Source: CAXCDZ01 sp963981525 (lineage in GTDB: Bacteria > Patescibacteriota > Microgenomatia > UBA1400 > UBA12108). Taken from it: a stretch of 35,441 nucleotides of DNA. The translations under genes were made by a program, and so were the position numbers. This document shows positions 8,380 to 15,307 of this stretch, in pieces. The stretch spans positions 1-35,441 of the forward strand of contig CAXCDZ010000002.1 of assembly GCA_963981525.1 (NCBI GenBank), read 5' to 3'. The notes under the pieces are model-generated. The model had not been told where the DNA came from, ran no database searches, and saw only the letters and a list, made by a program, of their open reading frames with translations. Position 1 is the first letter of the stretch, and each line of letters opens with the position of its first letter.

Positions 8380-9150
8380 TTAAAAGGAGAAAGTCTCAAG
8401 GAAGCGTACGAGAGGAGAGTCTTCGGTGCTGGTGGTACTCACAATCTCACCGGTCTCGGCAGAGACGACTGATTCTTGATTGTAAAGGCGTTTGAAAAGG
8501 CCAAGGAATTTCTTTTCCTGCTTAACTGCAAAACGATATGATGGGACGTCACCGATGTCTTCGAGCTCTAGCTCCTGATTTTCAGAGGAGAGTGAGAGTC
8601 CACTGGCACGGAGATTCTCAGCAGCTACGTCTGGGAGGACTGAGACGATCTTTTCTGTTCCATCAGGTCTGGTGATGATGATTTCGTTATCGTCACCGAT
8701 GCTGACGGGGAACTCGGTTTTGGTGCGAAACTTACTCTGCATGATTTCGAACTTACCTTCTTCGTCTGAACCTAGTTCGAGATACTTGCCGTCACGTCGC
8801 TCAACTTTGAGTTTCTCTCCTGGCTCGAGCTCTAGTTCTTTGCGGCGAATAACTTGACCTTCTTTATTCATGACAGCTTGTTTAACTTGCATAACAGAAC
8901 CTTCTTTGATCTCGAGTTGTGATTTGACCCTTTGCTGATAAGTCTCTTGAGACTGGACTCTTGCTTCGGTTGCCTGCTCGAACCTGACTTGTACTTGTTG
9001 CGCGTCTGGTGTGCCTAGAACTGAGCTATCTACCTCAACAAGAGTGCCAGAACGATCAATGAGCCAGTCGGCACGAGCCTGATCTACAGAAGAAAAAATA
9101 GTAATCAAGAGAAGTGAGCCGACAACGATAAAAGTGTTTCTAATGGTCAT
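8380..9150 (-). CDS. secreted or surface protein of unknown function
   Basis: 256 residues from ATG 9150, which has GGAGG 5 nt upstream; a longer open frame reaches into dnaJ and is not supported. Residues 1-30 form a signal peptide: MTIRNT, a hydrophobic core FIVVGSLLLITIF, and a likely signal-peptidase site after ARA. The mature part is highly charged and rich in Gln/Glu/Lys (about residues 55-140), probably helical or coiled. Later segments include VSIGDDNEIIITRPDGTEKIVSV, which looks beta-rich. No cysteines or known catalytic motifs are visible. I do not recognise the family. It follows dnaJ by 46 nt, and a 12-bp palindrome TACCTATAGGTA (9174-9185) lies in the gap. Confidence 0.7.
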   Translation of the reverse strand: MTIRNTFIVVGSLLLITIFSSVDQARADWLIDRSGTLVEVDSSVLGTPDAQQVQVRFEQATEARVQSQETYQQRVKSQLEIKEGSVMQVKQAVMNKEGQVIRRKELELEPGEKLKVERRDGKYLELGSDEEGKFEIMQSKFRTKTEFPVSIGDDNEIIITRPDGTEKIVSVLPDVAAENLRASGLSLSSENQELELEDIGDVPSYRFAVKQEKKFLGLFKRLYNQESVVSAETGEIVSTTSTEDSPLVRFLETFSF

Positions 9151-9196
9151 GAGTGCCTCCGATAACTTAGTACTACCTATAGGTATAGCACAATTA

Positions 9197-10081
9197 TCAT
9201 GACTGGCCCAGCTCATGAGCGAGTTTCTCAATGAGTTTGCGGGCTTTGCGGCTGGTTCTTTTGGGGAGCATGACCTTGAGCTTGATGTAAAAGTCGCCCC
9301 TAGCACTACTTCTGAGATGTTTGACTCCTTTGCCACTTAGCCTAACAGTGGACGAGGGTTGGGTGCCAGCTCTCACCTTGAGCTTGAGCTCTCCGTCGAG
9401 TGTGGGCACCGTTGTCTGACCACCGAGGATTGCCATGGTCATCGGGATCTCGTGATAGGTGTAGACGTCCACGCCCTCGCGGCGGAAGAGTTTGTGATCA
9501 TCCACATTAATACTGACGTCAAACTCGTTGTAGCGAATGCGGGTACCGTCATCGGCACCGGCTGGGATCCTGACAGTGAATTCTTTGCCCTGATGGACGA
9601 AGCGTTTCTCGACTCCCTCGACTGCTTCCATGAACTTGATGGTGAGGGAGTAATGTGGCTTGACTCTTTTCTGACTACCAAAAGGGTTGGCGCCGCCAAA
9701 GAAACTCTCAAAAACGTTAAATGGATCGGAAAATCCGCCGGCACCGCGGAAAAGATCCTCGAATCCTCCGCCACCAGACGAATAGGAGTATGTGAAAGGA
9801 CCGGAGCGCTGCTGCTGGCCACCGGCACCGCGAGCGCCACCAAAACCAGCTGAGGGATCAAAAGCAGCGTGACCGAACTGGTCATACTTACCCCTCTTGC
9901 CCTTGTCGCTGAGGATCTCGTATGCTTCGTTGATTTCTTTAAACTTGGCTTCTGCACCCTTGTCCTTGTTCTTATCGGGGTGCCATTTGAGGGCGAGTTT
10001 GCGGTATGCAGTCTTAAGCTCGGATTCTGAGGAGTCTTTTTTTACCCCGAGGACATCGTAGTAGTCGCGTTTGCTGGTCAT
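9197..10081 (-). CDS. dnaJ: DnaJ/CbpA-type co-chaperone without zinc finger
   Basis: 294 residues. The J domain (about 5-70) includes DYYDVLGV and the HPD tripeptide in KWHPDKN that stimulates DnaK ATPase. A Gly/Phe-rich linker (about 75-135) precedes two C-terminal beta domains that bind substrate. The protein contains no cysteine, so the four CxxCxGxG zinc repeats of classical DnaJ are missing and the architecture is that of CbpA or class II J-proteins. It is separated from hrcA-grpE-dnaK by about 3 kb of accessory sequence but carries its own CIRCE-like operator and a promoter whose -10 box ends 6 nt before the ATG. It is the only J-protein in the window and probably partners the DnaK encoded here. 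Confidence 0.93.
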   Translation of the reverse strand: MTSKRDYYDVLGVKKDSSESELKTAYRKLALKWHPDKNKDKGAEAKFKEINEAYEILSDKGKRGKYDQFGHAAFDPSAGFGGARGAGGQQQRSGPFTYSYSSGGGGFEDLFRGAGGFSDPFNVFESFFGGANPFGSQKRVKPHYSLTIKFMEAVEGVEKRFVHQGKEFTVRIPAGADDGTRIRYNEFDVSINVDDHKLFRREGVDVYTYHEIPMTMAILGGQTTVPTLDGELKLKVRAGTQPSSTVRLSGKGVKHLRSSARGDFYIKLKVMLPKRTSRKARKLIEKLAHELGQS

Positions 10082-10087
10082 AACATG

Positions 10088-10116
10088 ATTCTAACATCGA
10101 GAAGATGAACTAGCAA
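10088..10116 (-). promoter_or_regulatory. leaderless promoter of dnaJ
   Basis: TTGCTA (10111-10116), 17-nt spacer, TAGAAT (10088-10093), then 6 nt to the ATG at 10081. The -35 box lies in the downstream half of the CIRCE-like site. Confidence 0.6.
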
Positions 10117-10136
10117 TAAGAAGATGTGAGTGCTAA
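10110..10136 (-). promoter_or_regulatory. CIRCE-like HrcA operator of dnaJ
   Basis: On the minus strand the left half is the exact CIRCE half-site TTAGCACTC, followed by a 9-nt spacer and TATTGCTAG, matching 6 of 9 positions of the right half. It overlaps the -35 box of the dnaJ promoter and the stop codon of the upp remnant. HrcA (15768-16511) is the expected repressor. Confidence 0.7.
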
Positions 10137-10505
10137 GTGGTGCCGAATTGGCGGTCACCGGCATCCCCTAAGCCAGGGACAATATACTTATTCTTATCGA
10201 GATGATCGTCAACTGAGGCGGTGGTAATAATTACATCGGGATGGGCCTCATTGAGAGCTATGATGCCCTCGGGTGAAGAGATCATTGTAATCATATGAGA
10301 TTGATTTTCCTGAGAGATCCTTTGTGGCTTCGTAGACTAAGAGAGGTGTAAGGCTGTGAACAGCGGCGCGAAAAGTGGCCATGTCAGTGTCCTTATTGCG
10401 CATGATGGATAGATGCTGGCGGACCAAGGGATGATCAACGATGTTGACATGGAGATCTGCGCTGTTTTGGGCGGTCTGGAGCATGGTTAGGTCGGAATAA
10501 GGCAT
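10133..10505 (-). pseudogene. upp: uracil phosphoribosyltransferase with internal deletion
   Basis: The 5' part encodes a Upp N-terminus (VNIVDHPLVRQHLSIMRNKDT then LVYEATKDL). The 3' part encodes the Upp C-terminus (ISSPEGIIALNEAHPDV, then YIVPGLGDAGDRQFGT and a TAG at 10133-10135). They are joined near 10285-10295 in different frames, so the 5' frame ends at 10248. Compared with the usual about 209 residues, roughly 100 central residues are missing, including the substrate- and PRPP-binding loops. Upp makes UMP from uracil, and this copy cannot. A TATAAT box still lies 7 nt before the ATG, so decay appears recent. The 3' end has been kept, possibly because it contains the CIRCE site of dnaJ. 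Confidence 0.88.
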
Positions 10506-10512
10506 GGGTGTG

Positions 10513-10518
10513 ATTATA
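10513..10518 (-). promoter_or_regulatory. -10 box of upp remnant (leaderless spacing)
   Basis: TATAAT on the minus strand with 7 nt between it and the ATG at 10505. No good -35 box is visible. Confidence 0.5.
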
Positions 10519-10541
10519 GATCATTTATAGTATCTAAAATG

Positions 10542-10766
10542 CTAATAAAGTGGATCGTGAGGGGTGAAGCGGCGACCCTGAGTCTGACCGTCCTCATCGT
10601 ACAGACAGACAAACATCATGCACTGCCCCACTGTGCAGTTAATACAGTCATCGTACAGATGTACTACCGAACCGTTATCTGTACTCCCCCCTAATGACTC
10701 ACATAATCCAGTATTCTTACCTGTTGGCAGATCGTGAAAGAATAGTTGTGAGTCAATTTCGGGCAT
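10542..10766 (-). CDS. small Cys-containing protein behind an attenuator-like leader
   Basis: 74 codons from an ATG placed directly after the T-run of an intrinsic terminator. The C-terminal half contains CINCTVGQC with further Cys at 22 and 54, a spacing compatible with metal binding, and ends acidic then basic. No homologue is recognised and no Shine-Dalgarno precedes it, but its start overlaps the end of the 25-residue leader ORF by 14 nt, so translational coupling is possible. Within it the 12-mer TCATCGTACAGA occurs twice on the plus strand (10594 and 10649). It could instead be a non-coding stretch. Coding status is uncertain. Confidence 0.35.
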   Translation of the reverse strand: MPEIDSQLFFHDLPTGKNTGLCESLGGSTDNGSVVHLYDDCINCTVGQCMMFVCLYDEDGQTQGRRFTPHDPLY

Positions 10767-10830
10767 AAAAAAAGAGCCATTTCTGGCTCGTGGTCCGCGT
10801 GTTTTGTGATGATGGTTTGCCTAGGTTCAT
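10753..10830 (-). CDS. 25-residue leader peptide ORF overlapping a terminator
   Basis: ATG at 10830 is preceded by AGGAG with 7-nt spacing and by a good promoter. The peptide starts MNLGKPSSQNTRT and ends KWLFFYARN. Its codons 15-24 run through an intrinsic terminator, so a ribosome translating it would melt the hairpin. The same frame is open further upstream, but the ATG/Shine-Dalgarno pair downstream of the promoter marks this start. I infer an attenuator leader rather than a functional peptide. Confidence 0.5.
   Translation of the reverse strand: MNLGKPSSQNTRTTSQKWLFFYARN
10767..10789 (-). terminator. intrinsic terminator inside the leader ORF
   Basis: GAGCCA, 4-nt loop GAAA, TGGCTC, then seven T on the minus strand: a textbook rho-independent terminator about 60-80 nt after the predicted transcription start. 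Confidence 0.8.
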
Positions 10831-10852
10831 TTTTTTGCTCCTAGAATTACAT

Positions 10853-10880
10853 TCTATAGAACAATGGTGGGGAGAGTCAA
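10853..10880 (-). promoter_or_regulatory. promoter of the leader/terminator unit
   Basis: TTGACT (10875-10880), 16-nt spacer, TATAGA (10853-10858) on the minus strand, followed by the Shine-Dalgarno AGGAG at 10838-10842. Confidence 0.65.
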
Positions 10881-10902
10881 CGAGAAGATTGGTGTTGTTG
10901 GT

Positions 10903-10928
10903 GTTACTATGTTTCGAAACATGGTAAC
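10903..10928. repeat. 26-bp palindrome, copy 1 (downstream of HAD genes)
   Basis: Near-perfect palindrome centred on TTTCGAAA with outer ends GTTAC/GTAAC and one mismatched pair. It is identical over all 26 bases, in the same orientation, to the copy at 12589-12614 on the other side of the HAD gene pair. It may be an operator or a recombination site. Confidence 0.8.
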
Positions 10929-10936
10929 AAAAAGGG

Positions 10937-11794
10937 TTAGTTAATAAATTGTTGCAAGATTTTGATAATTCCATTCTCATCAACTGAGTTGCCGACAATA
11001 TAATTGCCTTCACTCTTAGACTTAACTAGATCTTGGAGTTCTTGCTTGGCGTTGCCCATGGCACCAGCGTAGCCACATAACTCGATGAACTGCCAATCAC
11101 TAGGACTATCTCCGACTCCCAAATAATCTGACATGGGAATGTTGAGAGAACTAGCAATACTAATTGCAGCTTCTTTTTTGCTAATACCGTGTGCCGTAAC
11201 GATCCCGAATTGGAGAGGTAGGATTACTGGGTGGACTCCCCAACTGGTTTTGACGAGGTCGTCAAACTGAGACATGATACTAACCACTCTCTCCTTATCC
11301 TTTTCGTTGAGTGCGATGGGCATGATTTTGGTGATCTTTTGCTTCCCAGCCTCCACAACCAAATCATCCACTATGACGGGATCTTGCTGGAGAACGTGAC
11401 GATGGCCTGGAGTAATACCGTCTGCGACTTGACTCTCTTGAATGTAGTAGTTGTCTACTGTGTAGAACTCGGTATAAACATTTTCCTCTAATAACTTCTT
11501 GATAACCTGAGTGGCCGAGTCGAAATCTAGATTATATTCTGCAACAACTTTACCTGCAATTGGATCAATAATAACCCCTCCTCCATCTGTGATGTGGAGA
11601 TTGTCGAGACCAGCGTCCTCGATAATCTTATCTATCGAGAAGTGTGGCTTGGCTGTGCAGAGAGTGATGGGAATACCGAGAGACTTGACTCGCTTGAGCT
11701 CGGCAATTACGTCAGGGTGAGGCCATGGAGAGTTGTAATCTATCTTCTCTCCAACAATAACTCCGTCGACGTCGAGAATTATTCCTTTGATCAT
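10937..11794 (-). CDS. HAD-superfamily (Cof/IIB-type) phosphatase 1
   Basis: 285 residues, normal for Cof-type HAD phosphatases. Motif I is ILDVDGVIVG (residues 5-14) with nucleophile and general-acid Asp; motif II is LCTAKP; motif III is a Lys in ISKKEAA; motif IV is GVGDSPSDWQF. The long region between motifs II and III is the C2 cap that sets substrate choice. Relatives dephosphorylate sugar phosphates, but substrate cannot be told. Its ATG overlaps the stop of HAD-2 (ATGA), so the two genes are coupled. Both are AT-richer than the neighbouring chaperone genes and are bracketed by identical palindromes, which hints at a cassette gained as a unit. Confidence 0.85.
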   Translation of the reverse strand: MIKGIILDVDGVIVGEKIDYNSPWPHPDVIAELKRVKSLGIPITLCTAKPHFSIDKIIEDAGLDNLHITDGGGVIIDPIAGKVVAEYNLDFDSATQVIKKLLEENVYTEFYTVDNYYIQESQVADGITPGHRHVLQQDPVIVDDLVVEAGKQKITKIMPIALNEKDKERVVSIMSQFDDLVKTSWGVHPVILPLQFGIVTAHGISKKEAAISIASSLNIPMSDYLGVGDSPSDWQFIELCGYAGAMGNAKQELQDLVKSKSEGNYIVGNSVDENGIIKILQQFIN

Positions 11795-12561
11795 GTAGTT
11801 TTTCTTTCTGGCAATTTGCCTGATAATAATAAATCTATTGTATGAGCTAAGCCATCTTCATCTACTGATGGCGCAATGTAGTCTGCAATCTGTTTGAGAT
11901 CATGTGTGGCATTACCCATAGCAACTTTGTATCCTGCAGAGTTGAGAAGTGGAATATCATTATTATAGTCACCAACTGCAACAACTTCACTTTTGTTGAG
12001 ATTGAGTATTTGCAATAGATGTTTCATTGCAGATTCTTTTGTTGCTTCTTTGTGAGTGATGTGAATATCAACCTTTCCCTCATTCCATGATCCAGCGCTA
12101 TGGTATGCAATACCATCCACCTTGCTCAGTTTCTCAAGAATCTCGTCTTGATGTTGAGGTAATGTGTTCATGAGATAGATAACTCTCTCTGAACCTGTGA
12201 CTACTTTGTCTATTGCGGAAACTCCTTTTAGCTCATCTCCAAAGAGGATTTCAAATGAATAGGGTTTGCAAAGCTTGACTACCTGACTAACTTGCTTCTC
12301 TAATAGGCGTTTCTCCCACAATGTTTCTTTGCTAACTGGATTAATTATTTGAGTTCCACCAGAAATAATACATGGGTCAACCAGCCCAAGTTTTTCGAGA
12401 ATTGGCTTGGCGTTAGTTATTGGCCTGCCTGTCGCAGCGCAGACAATAATTCTTTCTTTGGCTTTGGCAACGGTGCTAATAACAGCTGATGATGGCACAC
12501 CATCTGTCTGCAGTGGTATTGCCGTGCCGTCGAGATCAAAAACTATTGCCTTATATTGCAT
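11791..12561 (-). CDS. HAD-superfamily (Cof/IIB-type) phosphatase 2
   Basis: 256 residues from ATG 12561 (MQYKAIVFDLDGTAIP). A TTG seven codons upstream extends the frame, but a TATAAT box lies inside that extension, 7 nt before the ATG, so a leaderless mRNA starting at the ATG fits better. Motif I is DLDGT, II AATGRP, III Lys in ATKESAM, IV GDYNNDIPLLNSAG. Like its neighbour it is a Cof-type sugar-phosphate phosphatase of unknown substrate. It is a paralogue of HAD-1 in the same fold class but clearly divergent. A 26-bp palindrome covers the -35 region of its promoter and may be an operator. Confidence 0.85.
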   Translation of the reverse strand: MQYKAIVFDLDGTAIPLQTDGVPSSAVISTVAKAKERIIVCAATGRPITNAKPILEKLGLVDPCIISGGTQIINPVSKETLWEKRLLEKQVSQVVKLCKPYSFEILFGDELKGVSAIDKVVTGSERVIYLMNTLPQHQDEILEKLSKVDGIAYHSAGSWNEGKVDIHITHKEATKESAMKHLLQILNLNKSEVVAVGDYNNDIPLLNSAGYKVAMGNATHDLKQIADYIAPSVDEDGLAHTIDLLLSGKLPERKTT

Positions 12562-12568
12562 GTGGAGA

Positions 12569-12574
12569 ATTATA
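12569..12574 (-). promoter_or_regulatory. -10 box of the HAD operon (leaderless spacing)
   Basis: TATAAT with 7 nt to the ATG at 12561. The expected -35 position falls in the palindrome 12589-12614. Confidence 0.6.
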
Positions 12575-12588
12575 ACAGGCAAGATGTT

Positions 12589-12614
12589 GTTACTATGTTT
12601 CGAAACATGGTAAC
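12589..12614. repeat. 26-bp palindrome, copy 2, over the HAD promoter
   Basis: Identical to 10903-10928 over 26 bases. Its position across the -35 region suggests a repressor or activator site; the matched flanks suggest a cassette boundary. Confidence 0.8.
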
Positions 12615-12656
12615 GCTACTATTGTTCAAATAATGGCAATGATTGGGTATGGAAGT

Positions 12657-12690
12657 TAATAATATAATGATTCGAATCATTATATTATTA
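12657..12690. repeat. perfect 34-bp palindrome
   Basis: A loop-free perfect palindrome centred on TTCGAA, AT-rich outside, 14 nt beyond the stop of the HIT gene. It has no T-run on either side. Confidence 0.75.
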
Positions 12691-12703
12691 GAATTGCTGA
12701 TAA

Positions 12704-13168
12704 TTATGAGAGGGATTGGCGGAGGCGAGTGGCGTAATCCAGGCGATCTGCTGGATCAGAGAGAATTTTGCTTCCAGCATGAACATTGAAGTCATCCCCC
12801 TCAAATCTTGGAAACACATGAAAGTGATAGTGAAAGGCATGTTGATCCCCTGCTGGCTCATTGTTCTGGAGGGTGGTGATGCCGTCACAGCTGTAGACCT
12901 CTTTCATGGCGAGAGCTACCTTTTTGGCAAGTTGTGTGATGTGTCCTGCTAGCTCGTCGGGGAGGTCGTAGATATTCTCATAATGTTTGTTAGGAACTAT
13001 GATTACGTGACCTGGATTGTTTTTGCGTCGGAATGAGTTGATGAAAGCACTAACTTGCTTGTCTTGATATACGAGGTCTTGCTGGAGAAGGAGTGTGTGT
13101 TTATTCTCGACCCCTTCTACTCCTAGGCAGATTGGACAGATGTATTCAGAGGGAGTGTGGTTGTGCAT
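12704..13168 (-). CDS. HIT-family nucleotide hydrolase/transferase
   Basis: 154 residues. The histidine triad appears as HAFHYHFHVFPRF (about 109-121), giving H-x-H-x-H with the nucleophilic middle His. Upstream are RKNNPGHVIIVPNKHYENIYDLP, typical of HIT proteins, and a CPIC pair near residue 11 that may bind zinc with a downstream His. HIT proteins hydrolyse nucleoside phosphoramidates or dinucleoside polyphosphates. Its -10 box ends 6 nt before the ATG, directly behind the dnaK terminator, so it is a separate transcription unit. Confidence 0.92.
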   Translation of the reverse strand: MHNHTPSEYICPICLGVEGVENKHTLLLQQDLVYQDKQVSAFINSFRRKNNPGHVIIVPNKHYENIYDLPDELAGHITQLAKKVALAMKEVYSCDGITTLQNNEPAGDQHAFHYHFHVFPRFEGDDFNVHAGSKILSDPADRLDYATRLRQSLS

Positions 13169-13174
13169 GGAAGT

Positions 13175-13180
13175 ATTGTA
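13175..13180 (-). promoter_or_regulatory. -10 box of the HIT gene (leaderless spacing)
   Basis: TACAAT on the minus strand, 6 nt before the ATG at 13168. The -35 region overlaps the dnaK terminator and is not consensus. Confidence 0.45.
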
Positions 13181-13185
13181 GCAAC

Positions 13186-13209
13186 AAAAAACCCCGCATT
13201 GCTGCGAGG
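13186..13209 (-). terminator. intrinsic terminator of hrcA-grpE-dnaK
   Basis: CCTCGCA, GCAA tetraloop, TGCGGGG, then six T on the minus strand, about 34 nt after the dnaK stop. Confidence 0.9.
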
Positions 13210-13242
13210 CTTTCCTTAATAAACAAACTGTTGTTAACAGTG

Positions 13243-15180
13243 CTACTTCTTTTTCTTTTTATCCTCTTTTTTTTCGTCACCGCCTTCGTCGACGACTTCG
13301 CCTTCTTCGGGCTGGTCATCTTTGGGTCCTTCGGTGGACTCAGGACCTGTCTGGTCGGAGCCAGACTCGGCTTCGGCGGCAGCTTTGTAGAGCTTTTCTC
13401 CATATTTGGAGAGTGACTCACTGGCCTTCTTGATCGCTTCGTCGATGGACTCGAGAGTGGCGTCATCCTTAGCCTTGACCTCTTTGAGTTCTTTGAGCGC
13501 GTCCTCGATCTCCTGCCTCTCAGCTTCCTCGATCTTGTCACCAGCATCCTTGAGAGTTTTCTCAGTCTGGAAGATCAGAGACTCGGCCTCGTTGTTCTTG
13601 TCGACGAGATCCTTTTTCTTTTTGTCTTCGTCGGCATATTTCTCGGCATCTTGACGCATCTTCTCGACCTCATCCTCGGAGAGGTTGGTGGCGTTTTTGA
13701 TGGTGATCTGTTGCTCTTTGCCGGTACCCTTGTCTTTCGCACTGACATTCAGGATGCCGTTGGCATCGATGTCAAAAGTGACCTCGATCTGAGGGATACC
13801 ACGAGGGGCTGGCGCTATCCCGTCGAGCACGAATCTACCGAGTGACTTGTTGTCTGCTGACATTGGACGCTCACCCTGCAGGACGCTGATATCAACCTGA
13901 GGTTGATTATCGGCGGCAGTTGAGAAAGTCTGACTCTTGCTGGTAGGTACAGTCGTGTTGCGCTCGATGAGAGGTGTCATGACCTGACCCATGGTCTCGA
14001 TACCGAGAGTGAGGGGTGAGACATCGAGGAGTAGTACATCGTTGACATCACCTGAGAGGATACCAGCCTGGATCGCGGCACCGAGTGCGACGACCTCATC
14101 TGGGTTGACGCCCTTGTGAGGCTCACGACCGAAGAAGTCCTCGACGGCTTTGCGCACTAGAGGCATGCGAGTCTGACCACCGACAAGGATGACCTCGTTG
14201 ATGTCAGTGGTTTTGAGTTTGGCGTCTTTGAGGGCTTTTTTCACTGGCTCGATGGTGCGCTTGACCAGGTCACCGGTGAGTTCCTCGAGCTTGGCCCTGG
14301 TAAGAGTCATAGTGAGGTGGAGAGGTTGGCCGTTACTACCTTGTGAAATGAAGGGTTGATTGATCTCGGCAGACTTACTACTACTGAGCTCGATCTTGGC
14401 CTTCTCGGCAGCGTCACGGATGCGCTGGAGAGCTTGCATATCTTTGTCTAACTCGACGTTGTGCTCTTTTTTGAACTCGGCAACGATCCAGTCGATAATG
14501 ACATGGTTAAAGTCGTCTCCACCGAGGAATGTGTCCCCGTTGGTACTCTTGACCTCGAAGACTCCGTCCCCGATCTCGAGAATAGAGATATCGAATGTAC
14601 CTCCACCGAGGTCGTAGACAGCGATCTTGCCTGACTTCTTCTTATCCAGGCCATAGGCGAGGGCGGCGGCTGTGGGCTCGTTGACGATACGTTTGACCTC
14701 TAGACCTGCGATCTGACCAGCTTGTTTGGTAGCCTGGCGCTGTGAGTCATCGAAGTATGCAGGAACGGTGACGACGGCATCGGTGACTTTTTCTCCCAAG
14801 TAGGCTTCGGCGTCGACCTTGGCTTTTTGGAGGATTTTGGCACTGATTTCTTGGGCGGTGTAGGTCTTGTCGCCGACTTTGACTGCGACTGAGCCTGCCT
14901 TACCTTCGACGATTTCGTAGGGGACTTTGCCCTGAGTGTCTTTGACCATTTTGTCGGTCATTTTGCGGCCGATGAGACGCTTGATACTGAAGATGGTTTT
15001 GGCGGGATTGAGGATCATCTGATTTTTGGCGACTGTGCCGACGAGACCTTTTTCTGGCTCGACGATACTAGGGATGATGTTGGCTCCTTCTGAAGTGGGG
15101 ATGACCTTAGCCTTGCCCCCCTCCATAACTGCGACGACTGAGTTAGTGGTACCTAGGTCGATTCCGATGGTTTTGCTCAT
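13243..15180 (-). CDS. dnaK: chaperone DnaK (Hsp70)
   Basis: 645 residues. The ATPase domain begins MSKTIGIDLGTTNSVVAV with the phosphate-binding DLGTTNS, then VPAYFDDSQRQATK, IAVYDLGGGTFDISIL and VILVGGQTRMPLV. The substrate domain contains LLLDVSPLTLGIETMG and NTTVPTSKSQTFSTAADNQ. A helical lid follows and the tail is acidic then Lys-rich (ends KKEDKKKKK), in place of a clean EEVD-like end. It folds and protects proteins with GrpE (next upstream) and DnaJ (9197-10081). The Shine-Dalgarno AAGGAG lies 9 nt upstream, and a strong terminator follows the gene. Confidence 0.98.
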   Translation of the reverse strand: MSKTIGIDLGTTNSVVAVMEGGKAKVIPTSEGANIIPSIVEPEKGLVGTVAKNQMILNPAKTIFSIKRLIGRKMTDKMVKDTQGKVPYEIVEGKAGSVAVKVGDKTYTAQEISAKILQKAKVDAEAYLGEKVTDAVVTVPAYFDDSQRQATKQAGQIAGLEVKRIVNEPTAAALAYGLDKKKSGKIAVYDLGGGTFDISILEIGDGVFEVKSTNGDTFLGGDDFNHVIIDWIVAEFKKEHNVELDKDMQALQRIRDAAEKAKIELSSSKSAEINQPFISQGSNGQPLHLTMTLTRAKLEELTGDLVKRTIEPVKKALKDAKLKTTDINEVILVGGQTRMPLVRKAVEDFFGREPHKGVNPDEVVALGAAIQAGILSGDVNDVLLLDVSPLTLGIETMGQVMTPLIERNTTVPTSKSQTFSTAADNQPQVDISVLQGERPMSADNKSLGRFVLDGIAPAPRGIPQIEVTFDIDANGILNVSAKDKGTGKEQQITIKNATNLSEDEVEKMRQDAEKYADEDKKKKDLVDKNNEAESLIFQTEKTLKDAGDKIEEAERQEIEDALKELKEVKAKDDATLESIDEAIKKASESLSKYGEKLYKAAAEAESGSDQTGPESTEGPKDDQPEEGEVVDEGGDEKKEDKKKKK

Positions 15181-15244
15181 ATTTATTTTCTCCTTATTAG
15201 AGTAATTTTTAATTTGTATAAATAATTTTTATATTAATACCAAT

Positions 15245-15307
15245 AGGGTCTGACCCTTTTGGGCTGCTTTTCATGTCTTTGACTTGAGTCCTTTAGGGTC
15301 AGACCCT
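15245..15307. repeat. palindromic element, subtype I (copy B), at the 3' end of grpE
   Basis: 13-bp perfect arms AGGGTCTGACCCT and AGGGTCAGACCCT. The interior shares GGGCTGCTTTTC and GAGTCCTTTA with copies D-G, but the small inner stem is GTC/GAC in place of GGCTT/AAGCC. The grpE stop codon lies inside it. Confidence 0.85.

Noticed and set aside
9151..9336. N-terminal extension of the secreted protein into dnaJ
   Set aside because: It is antisense-free but overlaps the dnaJ 3' end out of frame; ATG 9150 has GGAGG and begins a clear signal peptide.
10542..10546. UGA recoding (Gracilibacteria-type code)
   Set aside because: Several genes with complete domains end in TGA and none needs read-through.
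10831..11013. Longer version of the leader ORF reaching into the HAD gene
   Set aside because: It crosses the promoter and the 26-bp palindrome; the start at 10830 is the one with a ribosome-binding site downstream of the promoter.
15245..15307. Simple intrinsic terminator after grpE
   Set aside because: Although a strong hairpin, the same element occurs inside coding regions and upstream of divergent genes, and dnaK belongs to the same operon; a pure terminator role does not fit all copies.
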